Positions 7,361 through 16,427 of a DNA stretch of 22,116 bases are shown piece after piece (position 1 is the first letter of the stretch; each line of letters begins with the position of its first letter). The translations under genes and the position numbers were made by a program. The stretch comes from JAYZAP01 sp964645285 (lineage in GTDB: Bacteria > Pseudomonadota > Alphaproteobacteria > JAAXGF01), in NCBI GenBank assembly GCA_964645285.1, contig CAZYDR010000061.1, forward strand, positions 1-22,116. Direction: 5' to 3'. The notes under the pieces are model-generated. The model made no database searches and was not told the origin of the DNA. It saw only the letters and a list, made by a program, of their open reading frames with translations.

Positions 7361-7594
7361 GATATAAATCTCGCTGTCGGGCTCCGACGGGTCGAGGCTG
7401 ATCAGTTCGTGGCCGTGCTCGACGACGGCGTGAGGCACGTTTTCCAGAGGCTCGCCGCTGCCCAGTCGAATCTCGGCCGTCTGCCCGCTTGACATGCGTT
7501 CGATAAGCAATTTAGTTTTTACGAATGTCATGGGACAGATATCGGCTGTGATATCGAGATAATAGTCATAATTGCTGGACGCAATTTCGGTCAT
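7340..7594 (-). CDS. TusA/SirA-family sulfurtransferase-like protein
   Basis: This is an 84-residue TusA-fold protein. The motif LDITADICPMTFVKTKLLIERM carries the conserved Cys-Pro (C20-P21) that binds persulfide in TusA, in the form CPMT instead of the usual CPxP. The end, EIYILRLKKT, fits the last beta strand of the family. TusA relays sulfur to tRNA thiolation, but other members serve molybdopterin or other sulfur routes, so no symbol is assigned. An AAGG precedes the ATG by about six bases. The gene converges on rimI and their 3' ends overlap by 21 bases; no terminator is seen between them. Confidence 0.82.
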   Translation of the reverse strand: MTEIASSNYDYYLDITADICPMTFVKTKLLIERMSSGQTAEIRLGSGEPLENVPHAVVEHGHELISLDPSEPDSEIYILRLKKT

Positions 7595-7659
7595 TGTTAC
7601 CTTCGTTCTCGAGTCTTGTTGTTGCGCTGTCCAATCACACCGTCAGCTTTATGATCAAG

Positions 7660-7665
7660 TATACT
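7660..7665 (+). promoter_or_regulatory. Candidate -10 box of the mucR-like gene
   Basis: TATACT lies 20 bases before the mucR-like ATG and is followed by an AGGGG ribosome-binding sequence (7671-7675). No convincing -35 is found 16-18 bases upstream. Confidence 0.3.
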
Positions 7666-7684
7666 ACAAGAGGGGTATCGTTAA

Positions 7685-7990
7685 ATGTCGGATCAGTCTG
7701 AGTCGAGCGATCTTCAGGCCCTGACGACAAAGGTCGTTGCGTCCCATGTGGCAAGTAATACAGTCGCCGCCGCCGACCTTCCCAAGCTTATCCAACCAGT
7801 TTACGACGCCCTGGCCGGCCTGTCTAACGGCGCTGGCGCCCAGGAGCGGCCTCAACCGGCGGTTTCCGTCAAGCGCTCGGTAACGCCCGATTATATCATC
7901 TGCCTCAAAGACGGCAAAAAGCTCAAGATGCTCAAGCGCCACCTCAAGACCAGCTATGGCCTGACGCCCGACGAATATCGCGAACGCTAG
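7685..7990 (+). CDS. MucR/Ros-family transcriptional regulator, ended early by an in-frame amber codon
   Basis: MucR/Ros proteins are DNA-binding regulators of exopolysaccharide, motility and cell-cycle genes in alphaproteobacteria. This frame gives 101 residues. The N-terminal part (LQALTTKVVASHVASN, then LPKLIQPVYDALAGL) is the usual oligomerisation region. The DNA-binding part starts SVTPDYIICLKDGKKLKMLKRHL and ends SYGLTPDEYRER. One zinc-ligand Cys and the His in KRHL are kept; the second Cys is Asp, as in several zinc-free family members, and the last His is missing. In the family the next residue is Trp and the domain goes on for about 37 residues; here the codon is TAG. The truncated product would lack part of the hydrophobic core. 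See the following feature for the tail. Confidence 0.8.
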   Translation: MSDQSESSDLQALTTKVVASHVASNTVAAADLPKLIQPVYDALAGLSNGAGAQERPQPAVSVKRSVTPDYIICLKDGKKLKMLKRHLKTSYGLTPDEYRER

Positions 7991-8104
7991 GGCCTGGCCG
8001 CGGATTACCCCATGGTGGCGCCCAGCTACGCGGCCCAGAGCAGCGCCTTGGCGAAAAAGATCGGGCTCGGCACCAAACCGCGAAAGCGGCGGCGGCGGAG
8101 CTAG
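7988..8104 (+). pseudogene. Displaced C-terminal part of the mucR-like gene after the TAG
   Basis: Reading on in the same frame after TAG 7988-7990 gives GLAADYPMVAPSYAAQSSAL and then AKKIGLGTKPRKRRRRS before a TAG at 8102-8104. This is the normal C terminus of MucR/Ros proteins, where the family has W followed by GLPxDYPMVAPxYA. A single change, TGG to TAG, explains the break. The whole gene would encode 139 residues. Other genes in this window (olsB, nusA, the XRE gene) end at TAG, so TAG is a normal stop in this organism. The cause could be a nonsense mutation, a read or assembly error, or amber suppression. Confidence 0.85.
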
Positions 8105-8154
8105 ATGTGAGACAACCCGGAAATGACCTTCGAGCAACAGAGTAACACCGTATT

Positions 8155-8583
8155 ATGACGTCACGTATTGAGCAGGCCTGTATCGACATAGGTCTGAAAA
8201 TGACCGGCCAGCGGCGGCTCATTGCCCGCGTGTTGTCCGATGCCAGTGACCACCCGGATGTGGAAGAGGTGTATCGGCGGACGGTCAAACTCGACCCCAA
8301 GATTAGTCTCGCCACGGTCTACCGTACGGTGCGTCTGCTCGAGGACGCCGAAATTCTCAAGCGCCACGACTTCCGTGACGGCCGCGCCCGTTATGAAGAG
8401 CTGTCGCGGAGCCACCACGATCATCTGATCGACGTGGATAGTGGCAAGGTGGTGGAATTTCACGACGACGAGATCGAGGAGTTGCAACGCCAGATCGCCG
8501 AAAAACTGGGCTACCGGCTGATTGACCACCGGCTCGCGCTTTACGGAATACGCATCGACGACGGCGAGGACAGCGAAGACTGA
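8155..8583 (+). CDS. fur: Fur-family metal-responsive transcriptional regulator (Fur/Mur type)
   Basis: This is a 142-residue repressor of the Fur family. The N-terminal winged helix has MTGQRRLIARVLSDASDHPD and the recognition helix ISLATVYRTVRLLEDAEIL (about residues 50-68). The metal-binding core is HHDHLIDVDSGKVVEF (87-102). The CxxC pair of E. coli Fur, which would follow HHDHL, is absent, as in the manganese- or iron-responsive Fur/Mur proteins of alphaproteobacteria. Whether it senses Mn or Fe cannot be decided from sequence. It lies 50 bases after the mucR-like tail and 43 bases before olsB, a neighbourhood common in this group. Confidence 0.9.
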   Translation: MTSRIEQACIDIGLKMTGQRRLIARVLSDASDHPDVEEVYRRTVKLDPKISLATVYRTVRLLEDAEILKRHDFRDGRARYEELSRSHHDHLIDVDSGKVVEFHDDEIEELQRQIAEKLGYRLIDHRLALYGIRIDDGEDSED

Positions 8584-8626
8584 TCGCAAGACGATAGCAG
8601 GACGATCCACCGCATATGGGGCCATC

Positions 8627-9454
8627 ATGGCCAACGCCAGTCTGAACGACGACGTTACTGAAGAGCTTCGCGCCGGCAACCTCGAGGTTCGCCTCGCCGT
8701 TGACGCGGCCGACGTGGATGCCGCCCAGGACCTGCGCTATCGCGTCTTCTACGAGGAAATGAGCGCCGCCCCCAACGCCGCCATGGCGGCCCGACGCCGC
8801 GACTTCGACCGCTTCGACGAGATCTGCGATCACCTGCTGGTAATCGACCACGGCGGCGACCGGGCCGGCCGCGACGGCGTCGTCGTCGGCACCTACCGGA
8901 TGTTGCGCCGCTCGGTGGCGGAGCGCCACGGCGGTTTCTACACGGCCGGGGAATATGACATCGCCGCCCTGCTCGCCCAGGATGGTGAGTTGCTCGAGGT
9001 CGGGCGCTCCTGCGTCGATGAGGCCTATCGCAACCGCGCCACTATCCAGCTGCTGTTTCGCGGCATCGCCGCCTATGTGGAGCATCATGGCGTGCCGCTG
9101 ATCTTCGGCTGTGCCAGCCTCCCCGGCGTCGATCCGGCGGCCATGGCCACGCCGTTATCCTACCTCGCTCACAATCACCTGGCGCCGCCCACGCTGCGGC
9201 CGGTGGCCCTGGCGGAGCACTACGTGAACATGAAGCTTCTGGCCCCCGAGGCGGTCAATGCCCGGGCCGCCATCACCGCCCTGCCGCCCATGATCAAGGG
9301 CTACATCCGAGCCGGTTGCGTGATCGGCGACGGCGCCGTCATAGACCATCAGTTCGGCACCGTGGACGTCTGCATCGTGGTGCCCATGGATCGGGTCAGC
9401 GAGAGGTTCCGCCAGCGCTACGGGCACGGCGCCAACGCCCCGGCCGGCAACTAG
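8627..9454 (+). CDS. olsB: L-ornithine N(alpha)-acyltransferase OlsB
   Basis: OlsB transfers a 3-hydroxyacyl chain from acyl carrier protein to ornithine, the first step of ornithine lipid synthesis. The 275-residue product has the family's GNAT-like layout: VRLAVDAADVDAAQDLRYRV at the start, MRRRDFDRFDEICDHLLVID-like text (here ARRRDFDRFDEICDHLLVID), GTYRMLRR, LLEVGRSCVDEAYRNRATI and LFRGIAAYVE. The segment FGCASLPGVDP and the LPPMIKGYIRAGCVIGDGAV stretch are typical of OlsB. I start at ATG 8627, since the upstream open frame has no family similarity. It is followed at once by olsA, and the pair completes the pathway. Confidence 0.92.
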   Translation: MANASLNDDVTEELRAGNLEVRLAVDAADVDAAQDLRYRVFYEEMSAAPNAAMAARRRDFDRFDEICDHLLVIDHGGDRAGRDGVVVGTYRMLRRSVAERHGGFYTAGEYDIAALLAQDGELLEVGRSCVDEAYRNRATIQLLFRGIAAYVEHHGVPLIFGCASLPGVDPAAMATPLSYLAHNHLAPPTLRPVALAEHYVNMKLLAPEAVNARAAITALPPMIKGYIRAGCVIGDGAVIDHQFGTVDVCIVVPMDRVSERFRQRYGHGANAPAGN

Positions 9455-9459
9455 TCGAT

Positions 9460-10251
9460 ATGCGGGGAGCGCCGCGCGCCGCGCCGCGGCTCCTGCTCTA
9501 TGGCCTCTGGACCCTGGCGTTGCTGCCCGTTCAGGCCGCGGCGCTGCTGCTGCGCCTGGGTCTGGCTGAGCGACTACCCCTGTTCTACCACCGGGGCGTC
9601 TGCCGCACTCTCGGCCTCACCATCGAGCGCCGCGGCGTTATGTCGGCAACCCGGCCCACCCTGTTTGTCTGTAATCACACGTCCTACATCGACATCGAGG
9701 CGCTGGGCGCCGTGGTCCCCGGCTGTTTCGTGGCCAAGAGCGAGGTCGCCGGCTGGCCCGGCTTCGGGCTGCTGGCCAAGCTGCAACGAACCATCTTCGT
9801 CGAGCGCCGGGCCCAGCGCACCGCCGGTCAGCGCGACGTCATGGCCGAGCGCCTGGCCGCCGGCGACAACCTCATGCTGTTCGCCGAGGGCACCAGCAAC
9901 GACGGCAACCGGGTACTGCCCTTCAAATCCGCCCTGTTCAGTGTCGCCGAGCGGCCCATCGACGGCCACCCGGTGACCGTGCAGCCGGTGTCCATCGCCT
10001 ACACCCGCCTTGGCGGCATGCCCCTGATGCGCCACATGCGGCCGCTGTTCGCCTGGTACGGCGACATGGAACTGGCCGGCCATCTATGGACTCTGATGGG
10101 CACCGGCGACATCACCGTGGCCATCGAATTTCATGCCCCCGTGACCATCGATCAGTTCGGATCGCGCAAGGCCCTGGCCAACCACTGCCACCAGGTCATC
10201 GCCCACGGCGTCTCGGCGGCGATCCATGGGGCGGGGCAGGACGACATCTGA
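9460..10251 (+). CDS. olsA: Lyso-ornithine lipid O-acyltransferase OlsA (PlsC family)
   Basis: OlsA adds the second acyl chain to lyso-ornithine lipid. The 263-residue protein belongs to the PlsC/LPLAT superfamily. The catalytic motif is NHTSYID (H73 and D78, HxxxxD), and the substrate-binding motif is FAEGTSNDG (142-150). A hydrophobic segment near residues 11-33 probably anchors it to the inner membrane. The start ATG at 9460 lies five bases after the olsB stop. Because phosphatidate-type acyltransferases share these motifs, the ornithine-lipid role rests on its tandem position with olsB. The next gene, miaB, has its own likely promoter. Confidence 0.88.
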   Translation: MRGAPRAAPRLLLYGLWTLALLPVQAAALLLRLGLAERLPLFYHRGVCRTLGLTIERRGVMSATRPTLFVCNHTSYIDIEALGAVVPGCFVAKSEVAGWPGFGLLAKLQRTIFVERRAQRTAGQRDVMAERLAAGDNLMLFAEGTSNDGNRVLPFKSALFSVAERPIDGHPVTVQPVSIAYTRLGGMPLMRHMRPLFAWYGDMELAGHLWTLMGTGDITVAIEFHAPVTIDQFGSRKALANHCHQVIAHGVSAAIHGAGQDDI

Positions 10252-10257
10252 CCCAGC

Positions 10258-10285
10258 TTGACTCTACAAGGCGCAATGCTAGACT
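10258..10285 (+). promoter_or_regulatory. Candidate sigma-70 promoter of the miaB operon
   Basis: TTGACT (10258-10263) and TAGACT (10280-10285) are 16 bases apart in the 112-base gap between olsA and miaB. Both hexamers are close to consensus. It would drive miaB, phoH, ybeY, corC and lnt. Confidence 0.5.
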
Positions 10286-10363
10286 CAGTCATTGTCTTGA
10301 ATTTCGAGGGTTTACGGCTAAGTGACTCCCCGACCTGAGCGCACCCGAGGGTAGCGCGCGACC

Positions 10364-11724
<1,361 letters not shown>

Positions 11725-11728
<4 letters not shown>

Positions 11729-12753
11729 GCCCATCGTTACGGGTGCCCGAGGCCGCTCGCGCTGTCGAGTCCCTGCACATGACCTTCGATGACAACAGTC
11801 TGTTGCCGGCCCTGTTCGGCCGTCACGACGAGCACCTCGCGCGTATCGAGCAGGCCCTCAGCGTGGCCCTGGTATCGCGTGGCAACAAGCTGGCGATNNN
11901 NNNNNNNGCGATTTCCGGTGCGCTATGGTCCGCCGAGGCCGCCCGACTGGTCATCGAGAGCCTGCGCCAACGGCTCGAGAAAGGTCTCGACGTCGATAGT
12001 GGCGAAGTCGATGCGGCCATCCGCCTGGTCGTGCAGGGCAGCGGCGGCGCCAACCAGAACCACGACGATCTGGCGATCATCACCCAGCAGCGCCGCATCA
12101 GTCCGCGCTCCCTGGTTCAGGCCAATTACCTGCGGGCGCTGCAAGACTACAACCTGGTATTTGCCCTCGGCCCGGCGGGCACCGGCAAGACCTATCTGGC
12201 GGTGGCCGTGGCGGCGGCGATGCTGAGCGACGGACGGGTCGACCGCATTGTGCTGTCGCGGCCGGCGGTGGAAGCCGGCGAAAATCTCGGCTTCCTGCCC
12301 GGCGACATGCGCGACAAGGTCGATCCCTACCTGCGGCCGCTCTATGACGCGCTGCACGACATGATGCCCAACGAAAAGGTGCGCCGCCGCCTCGAGAACG
12401 GCGATATCGAGGTCGCGCCCCTAGCCTTCATGCGTGGCCGTACCCTGGCCAACTCTTTCGTCATCCTCGACGAAGCGCAGAATACCTCGGCCATGCAAAT
12501 GAAGATGTGCCTGACCCGCCTGGGAGAGAATTCGCGCATGGTGGTGACTGGCGATCTATCGCAGATCGATTTGCCGCGCGGCACCCAGTCGGGACTGCGC
12601 GATGCAGTCGATAAGCTTCAGGGCATTGACGGCATCACCACGGTAACGTTCAGCGATGTCGATGTGGTGCGCCACGATCTGGTCACCCGAATCGTCCGGG
12701 CCTACGACAAAGCGGATTCCGAGAAATCCGATAGCGGAGATCCTTCAACGTGA
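11725..12753 (+). CDS. phoH: PhoH-family ATPase (PhoH-like protein), with assembly gap
   Basis: This is a PhoH-like P-loop ATPase, often linked with YbeY in RNA metabolism. Walker A is GPAGTGKT (about residue 150), followed by SRPAVEAGENLGFLPGDMRD and KVDPYLRPLYDAL, and Walker B is VILDEAQN (about 250). The N-terminal third is the usual PhoH N-region. There are 10 N bases at 11898-11907. The text on both sides shares GCGAT, so collapsing the copy would read GNKLAISGALWSAEAARL without a break, which matches the family better. The real protein is probably 337 residues, not 342. The start overlaps miaB (ATGA), and the stop overlaps ybeY (GTGA). Confidence 0.93.
11898..11907. other. Assembly gap (10 N) inside phoH
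   Basis: Ten N bases lie in the N-terminal part of phoH. The left edge ends GGCGAT and the right edge begins GCGATTTCC. A 5-base overlap (GCGAT) is what a scaffolder would leave if it failed to merge two contigs that touch. The excess, 10 N plus 5 duplicated bases, is 15, a multiple of three, so the frame survives by chance. Confidence 0.85.
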
Positions 12754-13334
12754 GCGACGACGGCCCTCCATCGAGACCGGACAGCACCGCGTCCCGTGCG
12801 GCTGCCATCACCGTCGAGGCGGTGGATTCCGCCTGGCTTGAGGCCCTTCCCGAATGCCCGGACTTGTGTCACGAGGCGACCCTGGCGGTCCTCGCAAAAC
12901 TTCGCTTCGACGCGTTTTGCGATGCTCTCGAGGTCGGCGTTCGGTTGAGTAACGACCGGGAATTGCGGGCCCTCAACCAGCAATACTGTCACACGGACAA
13001 AGCGACCAACGTGTTGTCGTTTCCGGTCAGTGATTGTGTGGCCGGCGCGCTACCGCCGCCGCCCCCGGCCGGCGCTCCCCTAGCTTTGGGTGATGTAGTT
13101 CTCGGTCTTGAAACCGTATGCGCTGAAGCGACGGACCAGGGTAAGACCCTGGCCGACCACCTGCGCCACCTGGTGGTCCACGGTATCTTGCATCTAGCCG
13201 GCTACGATCACGAGGATAATGACGACGCAACCGTTATGGAGACCCTGGAAACGGACATCCTGGCCGGCCTCGGCATCGCCGACCCCTATGGGGCGGAACC
13301 CCGCACTTTGGCCCAGGGCGGTGCCCGATCATGA
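12750..13334 (+). CDS. ybeY: Endoribonuclease / rRNA maturation factor YbeY
   Basis: YbeY is a zinc-dependent endoribonuclease that takes part in 16S rRNA 3' maturation and ribosome quality control. The 194-residue protein has the catalytic signature HLVVHGILHLAGYDH (H3xH5xH, about residues 138-152), and the family segment RELRALNQQYCHTDKATNVLSFP. The N-terminal extension (about 20 residues, rich in Ser and Pro) is of unknown use. The start is GTG at 12750, overlapping the phoH stop; its own stop overlaps corC (ATGA). It lies in the common phoH-ybeY-corC order. Confidence 0.94.
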   Translation: MSDDGPPSRPDSTASRAAAITVEAVDSAWLEALPECPDLCHEATLAVLAKLRFDAFCDALEVGVRLSNDRELRALNQQYCHTDKATNVLSFPVSDCVAGALPPPPPAGAPLALGDVVLGLETVCAEATDQGKTLADHLRHLVVHGILHLAGYDHEDNDDATVMETLETDILAGLGIADPYGAEPRTLAQGGARS

Positions 13335-14257
13335 GCCGTAACGGCGCCTCCGACTCATCAGCTAACGGCAATGGAAACGGCGACGGCAGCCCGCCGGCCC
13401 CATCGTTTGTCCAGAGCCTGCGCGACTGGCTACGCAGCCTGGGGCCGCGGCGCAATGGTGGCGAAAGCCTGCGCGACACCCTTGAAGAGCTCATCGAACA
13501 CCACGGCGACGACGAAGTGCCGGTTAGCCCGGACGAGCGCACCATGTTCACCAACCTGTTCAAGTTCGGTGAGTTGCGGATTGACGACGTCATGGTGCCG
13601 CGCGCCGACATCGTCGCGGTCGAACAGTCGACACCGGTCTCCGAGGTGGTCAGCATCATGCGCAAGGCCGGTCATTCACGTCTGCCGGTGTTTCGTGACA
13701 CCCTCGATGACATCATCGGCATGGTCCATGTGCGCGACCTGCTGAAGTTCTGGGGTTCCGACCGGCCCGCCTCCCTGACCGCCGTGGTGCGGCGCCAGGT
13801 TTTCGTGCCGCCATCCATGCAGGTGCGGGACCTGCTGCTGCAAATGCGCGCATCGCGCATACACATGGCCATCGTGGTCGATGAATACGGCGGCACCGAC
13901 GGCTGCGTCACCATTGAAGATCTTATCGAGGAAATCGTCGGCGACATTCACGATGAACACGACGCCGAGGAACTGCCGTTGTTGCTCGACCGGGCCAGCG
14001 GCGTCATCGAGGCCGATGCCCGGGCCTCGGTCGAGGACCTGGAAAGGCGTATCGGTTTCAGCCTGCTGTCCGAAGACGTCGGCGAGGACGTCGAGACTCT
14101 GGGCGGCCTGGTGTTCTCCCTGGCCGGTCGGGTGCCGGGCCGGGGCGAGCTGGTAACCCACCCGACGGGCCTGCGGTTCGAAGTCATGGAGGCCGATCCC
14201 CGCCGCATCAAACGCCTGCGTATCAGGCGGGTTCCACCGCCGCCGACCAGCGAATGA
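13331..14257 (+). CDS. corC: CorC/HlyC-type CBS-domain protein (hemolysin-like / transporter-associated)
   Basis: This 308-residue protein has no membrane segment. It has an N-terminal region ending in LRDTLEELIEHH, then a pair of CBS domains (about residues 75-195, with RIDDVMVPRADIVAVEQSTP, SRLPVFRDTLDDIIGMVHVRD and HMAIVVDEYGGTDGCVTIED). It ends with a CorC_HlyC transporter-associated domain (about 215-295, with ETLGGLVFSLAGRVP and FEVMEADPRRIKRLRI). CorC-like proteins are linked with magnesium and cobalt efflux, and in this gene order the protein is usually named hemolysin C or TlyC; the exact role is unknown. The ATGA overlap with ybeY suggests coupled translation. A REP-like palindrome lies between it and lnt. 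Confidence 0.92.
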   Translation: MSRNGASDSSANGNGNGDGSPPAPSFVQSLRDWLRSLGPRRNGGESLRDTLEELIEHHGDDEVPVSPDERTMFTNLFKFGELRIDDVMVPRADIVAVEQSTPVSEVVSIMRKAGHSRLPVFRDTLDDIIGMVHVRDLLKFWGSDRPASLTAVVRRQVFVPPSMQVRDLLLQMRASRIHMAIVVDEYGGTDGCVTIEDLIEEIVGDIHDEHDAEELPLLLDRASGVIEADARASVEDLERRIGFSLLSEDVGEDVETLGGLVFSLAGRVPGRGELVTHPTGLRFEVMEADPRRIKRLRIRRVPPPPTSE

Positions 14258-14286
14258 TCGGCGCGGGATCAAGCCCGCCATGACGA
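14254..14286. repeat. REP-like palindromic element between corC and lnt
   Basis: The sequence contains GCGGG-ATCAAG-CCCGC, a perfect 5-bp stem with 6-base loop, then CATGACG. This resembles the short palindromes of the type GCCGGG-TCAAG-CCCGGCxATGACG that I recall as common in alphaproteobacterial intergenic DNA. The ATG at its end is also the lnt start codon. The identification is from memory; only one copy is visible here. Confidence 0.45.
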
Positions 14287-15821
14287 CCCTTAAACGCTGC
14301 GTGACGGCGTTGACCGGCTGGCGCCGCTGGCTCCTGGCCATGGTGCTCGGCGTCGCCGCCACCGGCGCCCTGCCCTCGCTCCACCTGTTGCCGCTCTTGA
14401 TAGTCGCGTTCAGCGGCCTGGTCTGGCTGATCGACGGTTGCGCCCGCCGCCGCGCCGCTATGGCCGTCGGATGGTGGTTCGGATTCGGTCATTTCATGAC
14501 CGGGCTCTATTGGTTCGGCCACGCCATGTTGACCGACCCGGAGCGCTTCGCCTGGATGGTGGCGCCGGCGATTCTCGGAGCCTCGGCGCTGCTCGCGATA
14601 TTTCCGGCCCTGGCCGCCCTGGCCGCCCGGCTGGCCTCGCCGGGGGTCACACGGGTACTCATCCTGGCCCTGGCCTGGGCCGCCACCGAGTGGCTGCGGG
14701 GCAATCTCTTCACCGGCTTTCCCTGGAACCTGATCGGCACCGCCTGGACCGTATCGGACGCCATGATCCAGAGTGTCGCCGTAGTCGGAACTCTGGGTCT
14801 GGGCCTGATCACGGTGACGGTGGCGGCGCTACCGGCAAGCCTTGCGGATAACGGCGCCGGCGATCGCTTCCGCTGGACGCCGACAGTACTTGGCATCGCC
14901 CTGCTGGCAATGCTGTGGGGTGGCGGTGCACTGCGTCTCGGGGCCGCCGAAACCACCGCCGTCGACGGCGTCATGCTGCGCCTGGTCCAGCCCAATGTGG
15001 CGCAACACCACAAGTGGCAGCCAGAACGGCTTGAAGCCCTGTTCAACCGCCACCTGAGCCTGACCACCAGCGCCGGGTTCGATCAGGTGACCCACGTCAT
15101 ATGGCCCGAGACCGCAGTGCCCTTCTTCCTCGCCAACGAGCCGGAGCGACGGCGCATCATAGCGTCGGTCACGCCGGCCAGCGGCGCGCTCATCGCCGGC
15201 GCTATCCGCACAACGCCCGAGCCAACAACGCCGCGCCGGCTGTGGAATAGCCTGCACGCCATCAACGGCCGGGGCGATGTCGTCGCCACCTATGACAAGG
15301 CCCATCTGGTGCCGTTCGGCGAATACGTGCCGTTTCGCCACATCCTGACCATGGCCAAGCTGACCTATGGCGCGGTCGACTTCAGCTCCGGACCCGGGCC
15401 GCGCACCATCAAGATCCCCGGTCTGCCGGCCTTCAGTCCACTGATCTGTTACGAAGCGATTTTCCCCCAGGCAGTGGTCGATCCCGCGCACCGGCCCGGA
15501 TTCCTGCTCAACATTACCAACGACGCCTGGTTCGGCGTCTCAAGCGGCCCCTACCAGCATTTCGCCAGCGCCCGGCTGCGCGCGGTCGAACAGGGCCTGC
15601 CCCTGGTACGGGTCGCCAATACCGGCATCTCCGCCGTGGTTGACGGCCATGGCCGGGTCACCGCCCGGCTAGGCCTGGGTCAAGGCGGTGTCCTCGACAG
15701 CCTCCTGCCGAAAGCCCTCGACCGCGCCACGGTCTACGCCCGGTGGGGAGATTGGTGGTTGCTGTTCGCCTGTCTTGTTGGGGGTGTTGCGTTGGCTCGG
15801 CAAATCAACCGCAACCGTTAA
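14280..15821 (+). CDS. lnt: Apolipoprotein N-acyltransferase Lnt
   Basis: Lnt completes bacterial lipoprotein maturation by N-acylating the lipidated Cys at the periplasmic face of the inner membrane. The 513-residue product has an N-terminal block of hydrophobic helices (about residues 15-215) followed by a nitrilase-type catalytic domain. The catalytic triad is visible: E277 in WPETAVPF, K340 in DKAHLVPFGEYVPF and C390 in ICYEAIFP. The region NITNDAWFG and the phrase GPYQHFASARLRAVEQGLPLVR are typical. A last hydrophobic segment closes the protein. The start at 14280 gives the normal N-terminal length. It lies 22 bases after corC, with the REP-like element in between. Confidence 0.96.
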   Translation: MTTLKRCVTALTGWRRWLLAMVLGVAATGALPSLHLLPLLIVAFSGLVWLIDGCARRRAAMAVGWWFGFGHFMTGLYWFGHAMLTDPERFAWMVAPAILGASALLAIFPALAALAARLASPGVTRVLILALAWAATEWLRGNLFTGFPWNLIGTAWTVSDAMIQSVAVVGTLGLGLITVTVAALPASLADNGAGDRFRWTPTVLGIALLAMLWGGGALRLGAAETTAVDGVMLRLVQPNVAQHHKWQPERLEALFNRHLSLTTSAGFDQVTHVIWPETAVPFFLANEPERRRIIASVTPASGALIAGAIRTTPEPTTPRRLWNSLHAINGRGDVVATYDKAHLVPFGEYVPFRHILTMAKLTYGAVDFSSGPGPRTIKIPGLPAFSPLICYEAIFPQAVVDPAHRPGFLLNITNDAWFGVSSGPYQHFASARLRAVEQGLPLVRVANTGISAVVDGHGRVTARLGLGQGGVLDSLLPKALDRATVYARWGDWWLLFACLVGGVALARQINRNR

Positions 15822-15940
15822 TCATCGAAAGCGCGACAAAACTGGCACGCAATGGTATGCTTCGTGCCAAACTTCTCGGGGTACGACCGTATTCGGGGAG
15901 GCCGGGAATGGTAGTTTTAAAACAGGCGGCGATTGCCCGT

Positions 15941-15957
15941 GATTCGCTTGTCGAATC
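15941..15957. promoter_or_regulatory. Inverted repeat with two GANTC sites upstream of the XRE gene
   Basis: GATTCG (15941-15946) and CGAATC (15952-15957) are perfect inverted copies around a 5-base centre. Each arm holds a GANTC site, the target of the CcrM-type methylase found in many alphaproteobacteria. It lies about 55 bases before the likely GTG start of the regulator and could be an operator. This rests on pattern only. Confidence 0.3.
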
Positions 15958-16010
15958 AAGTGAAAATGGCGTCAATAGTTGCGAAAGTTGCGAAGAAGGG
16001 TTCTCACGGT

Positions 16011-16427
16011 GTGACAGCGAACCCTAATCCGGTCGATATTCATGTCGGTGGCCGCGTCCGGTTGCGGCGCACCCTGCTGTGTATGAGCCAGGAAAAGCTT
16101 GGCCAGGCGCTGGGGCTGACATTTCAACAGGTCCAGAAATATGAGCGGGGCGCCAATTGCATCGGCTCAAGCCGGCTTTATCACCTCAGCCAGATTCTCG
16201 ACGTACCCATCGCTTTTTTCTTCGACGATATGCCGTCGGAAATCCTGAGCGGAGCATCGGGGCTGGGCGAGCAAATTCAACAGCGGTTCGAGCTCGACCC
16301 CCTAGTCAAGCGCGAAACCCTGAAACTGGTACGAGCCTACTACCGTATTACCGACGCCCGTGTTCGCAAGCGCTTGTTCGAGATGGTCAAGGCCATGGCG
16401 AAAGTGTCGAAGGCGGGCGACAAATAG
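16011..16427 (+). CDS. XRE-family helix-turn-helix transcriptional regulator
   Basis: This is a small cytoplasmic regulator of about 138 residues. The Cro/C1-type helix-turn-helix is VRLRRTLLCMSQEKLGQALG then LTFQQVQKYERGANCIGSSRL (about residues 16-55), followed by LYHLSQILDVPIAFFFDDMP. This family sits next to metK in many alphaproteobacteria. I prefer GTG 16011 as the start since GAAGGG lies 10 bases before it and the protein then opens with TANPNPVDIHVGGRVRLRR, the family start. An ATG at 15966 would add 15 residues. The C-terminal part (from about residue 85) is helical and may dimerise. Targets are unknown; the nearby inverted repeat may be an operator. Confidence 0.88.
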   Translation: MTANPNPVDIHVGGRVRLRRTLLCMSQEKLGQALGLTFQQVQKYERGANCIGSSRLYHLSQILDVPIAFFFDDMPSEILSGASGLGEQIQQRFELDPLVKRETLKLVRAYYRITDARVRKRLFEMVKAMAKVSKAGDK

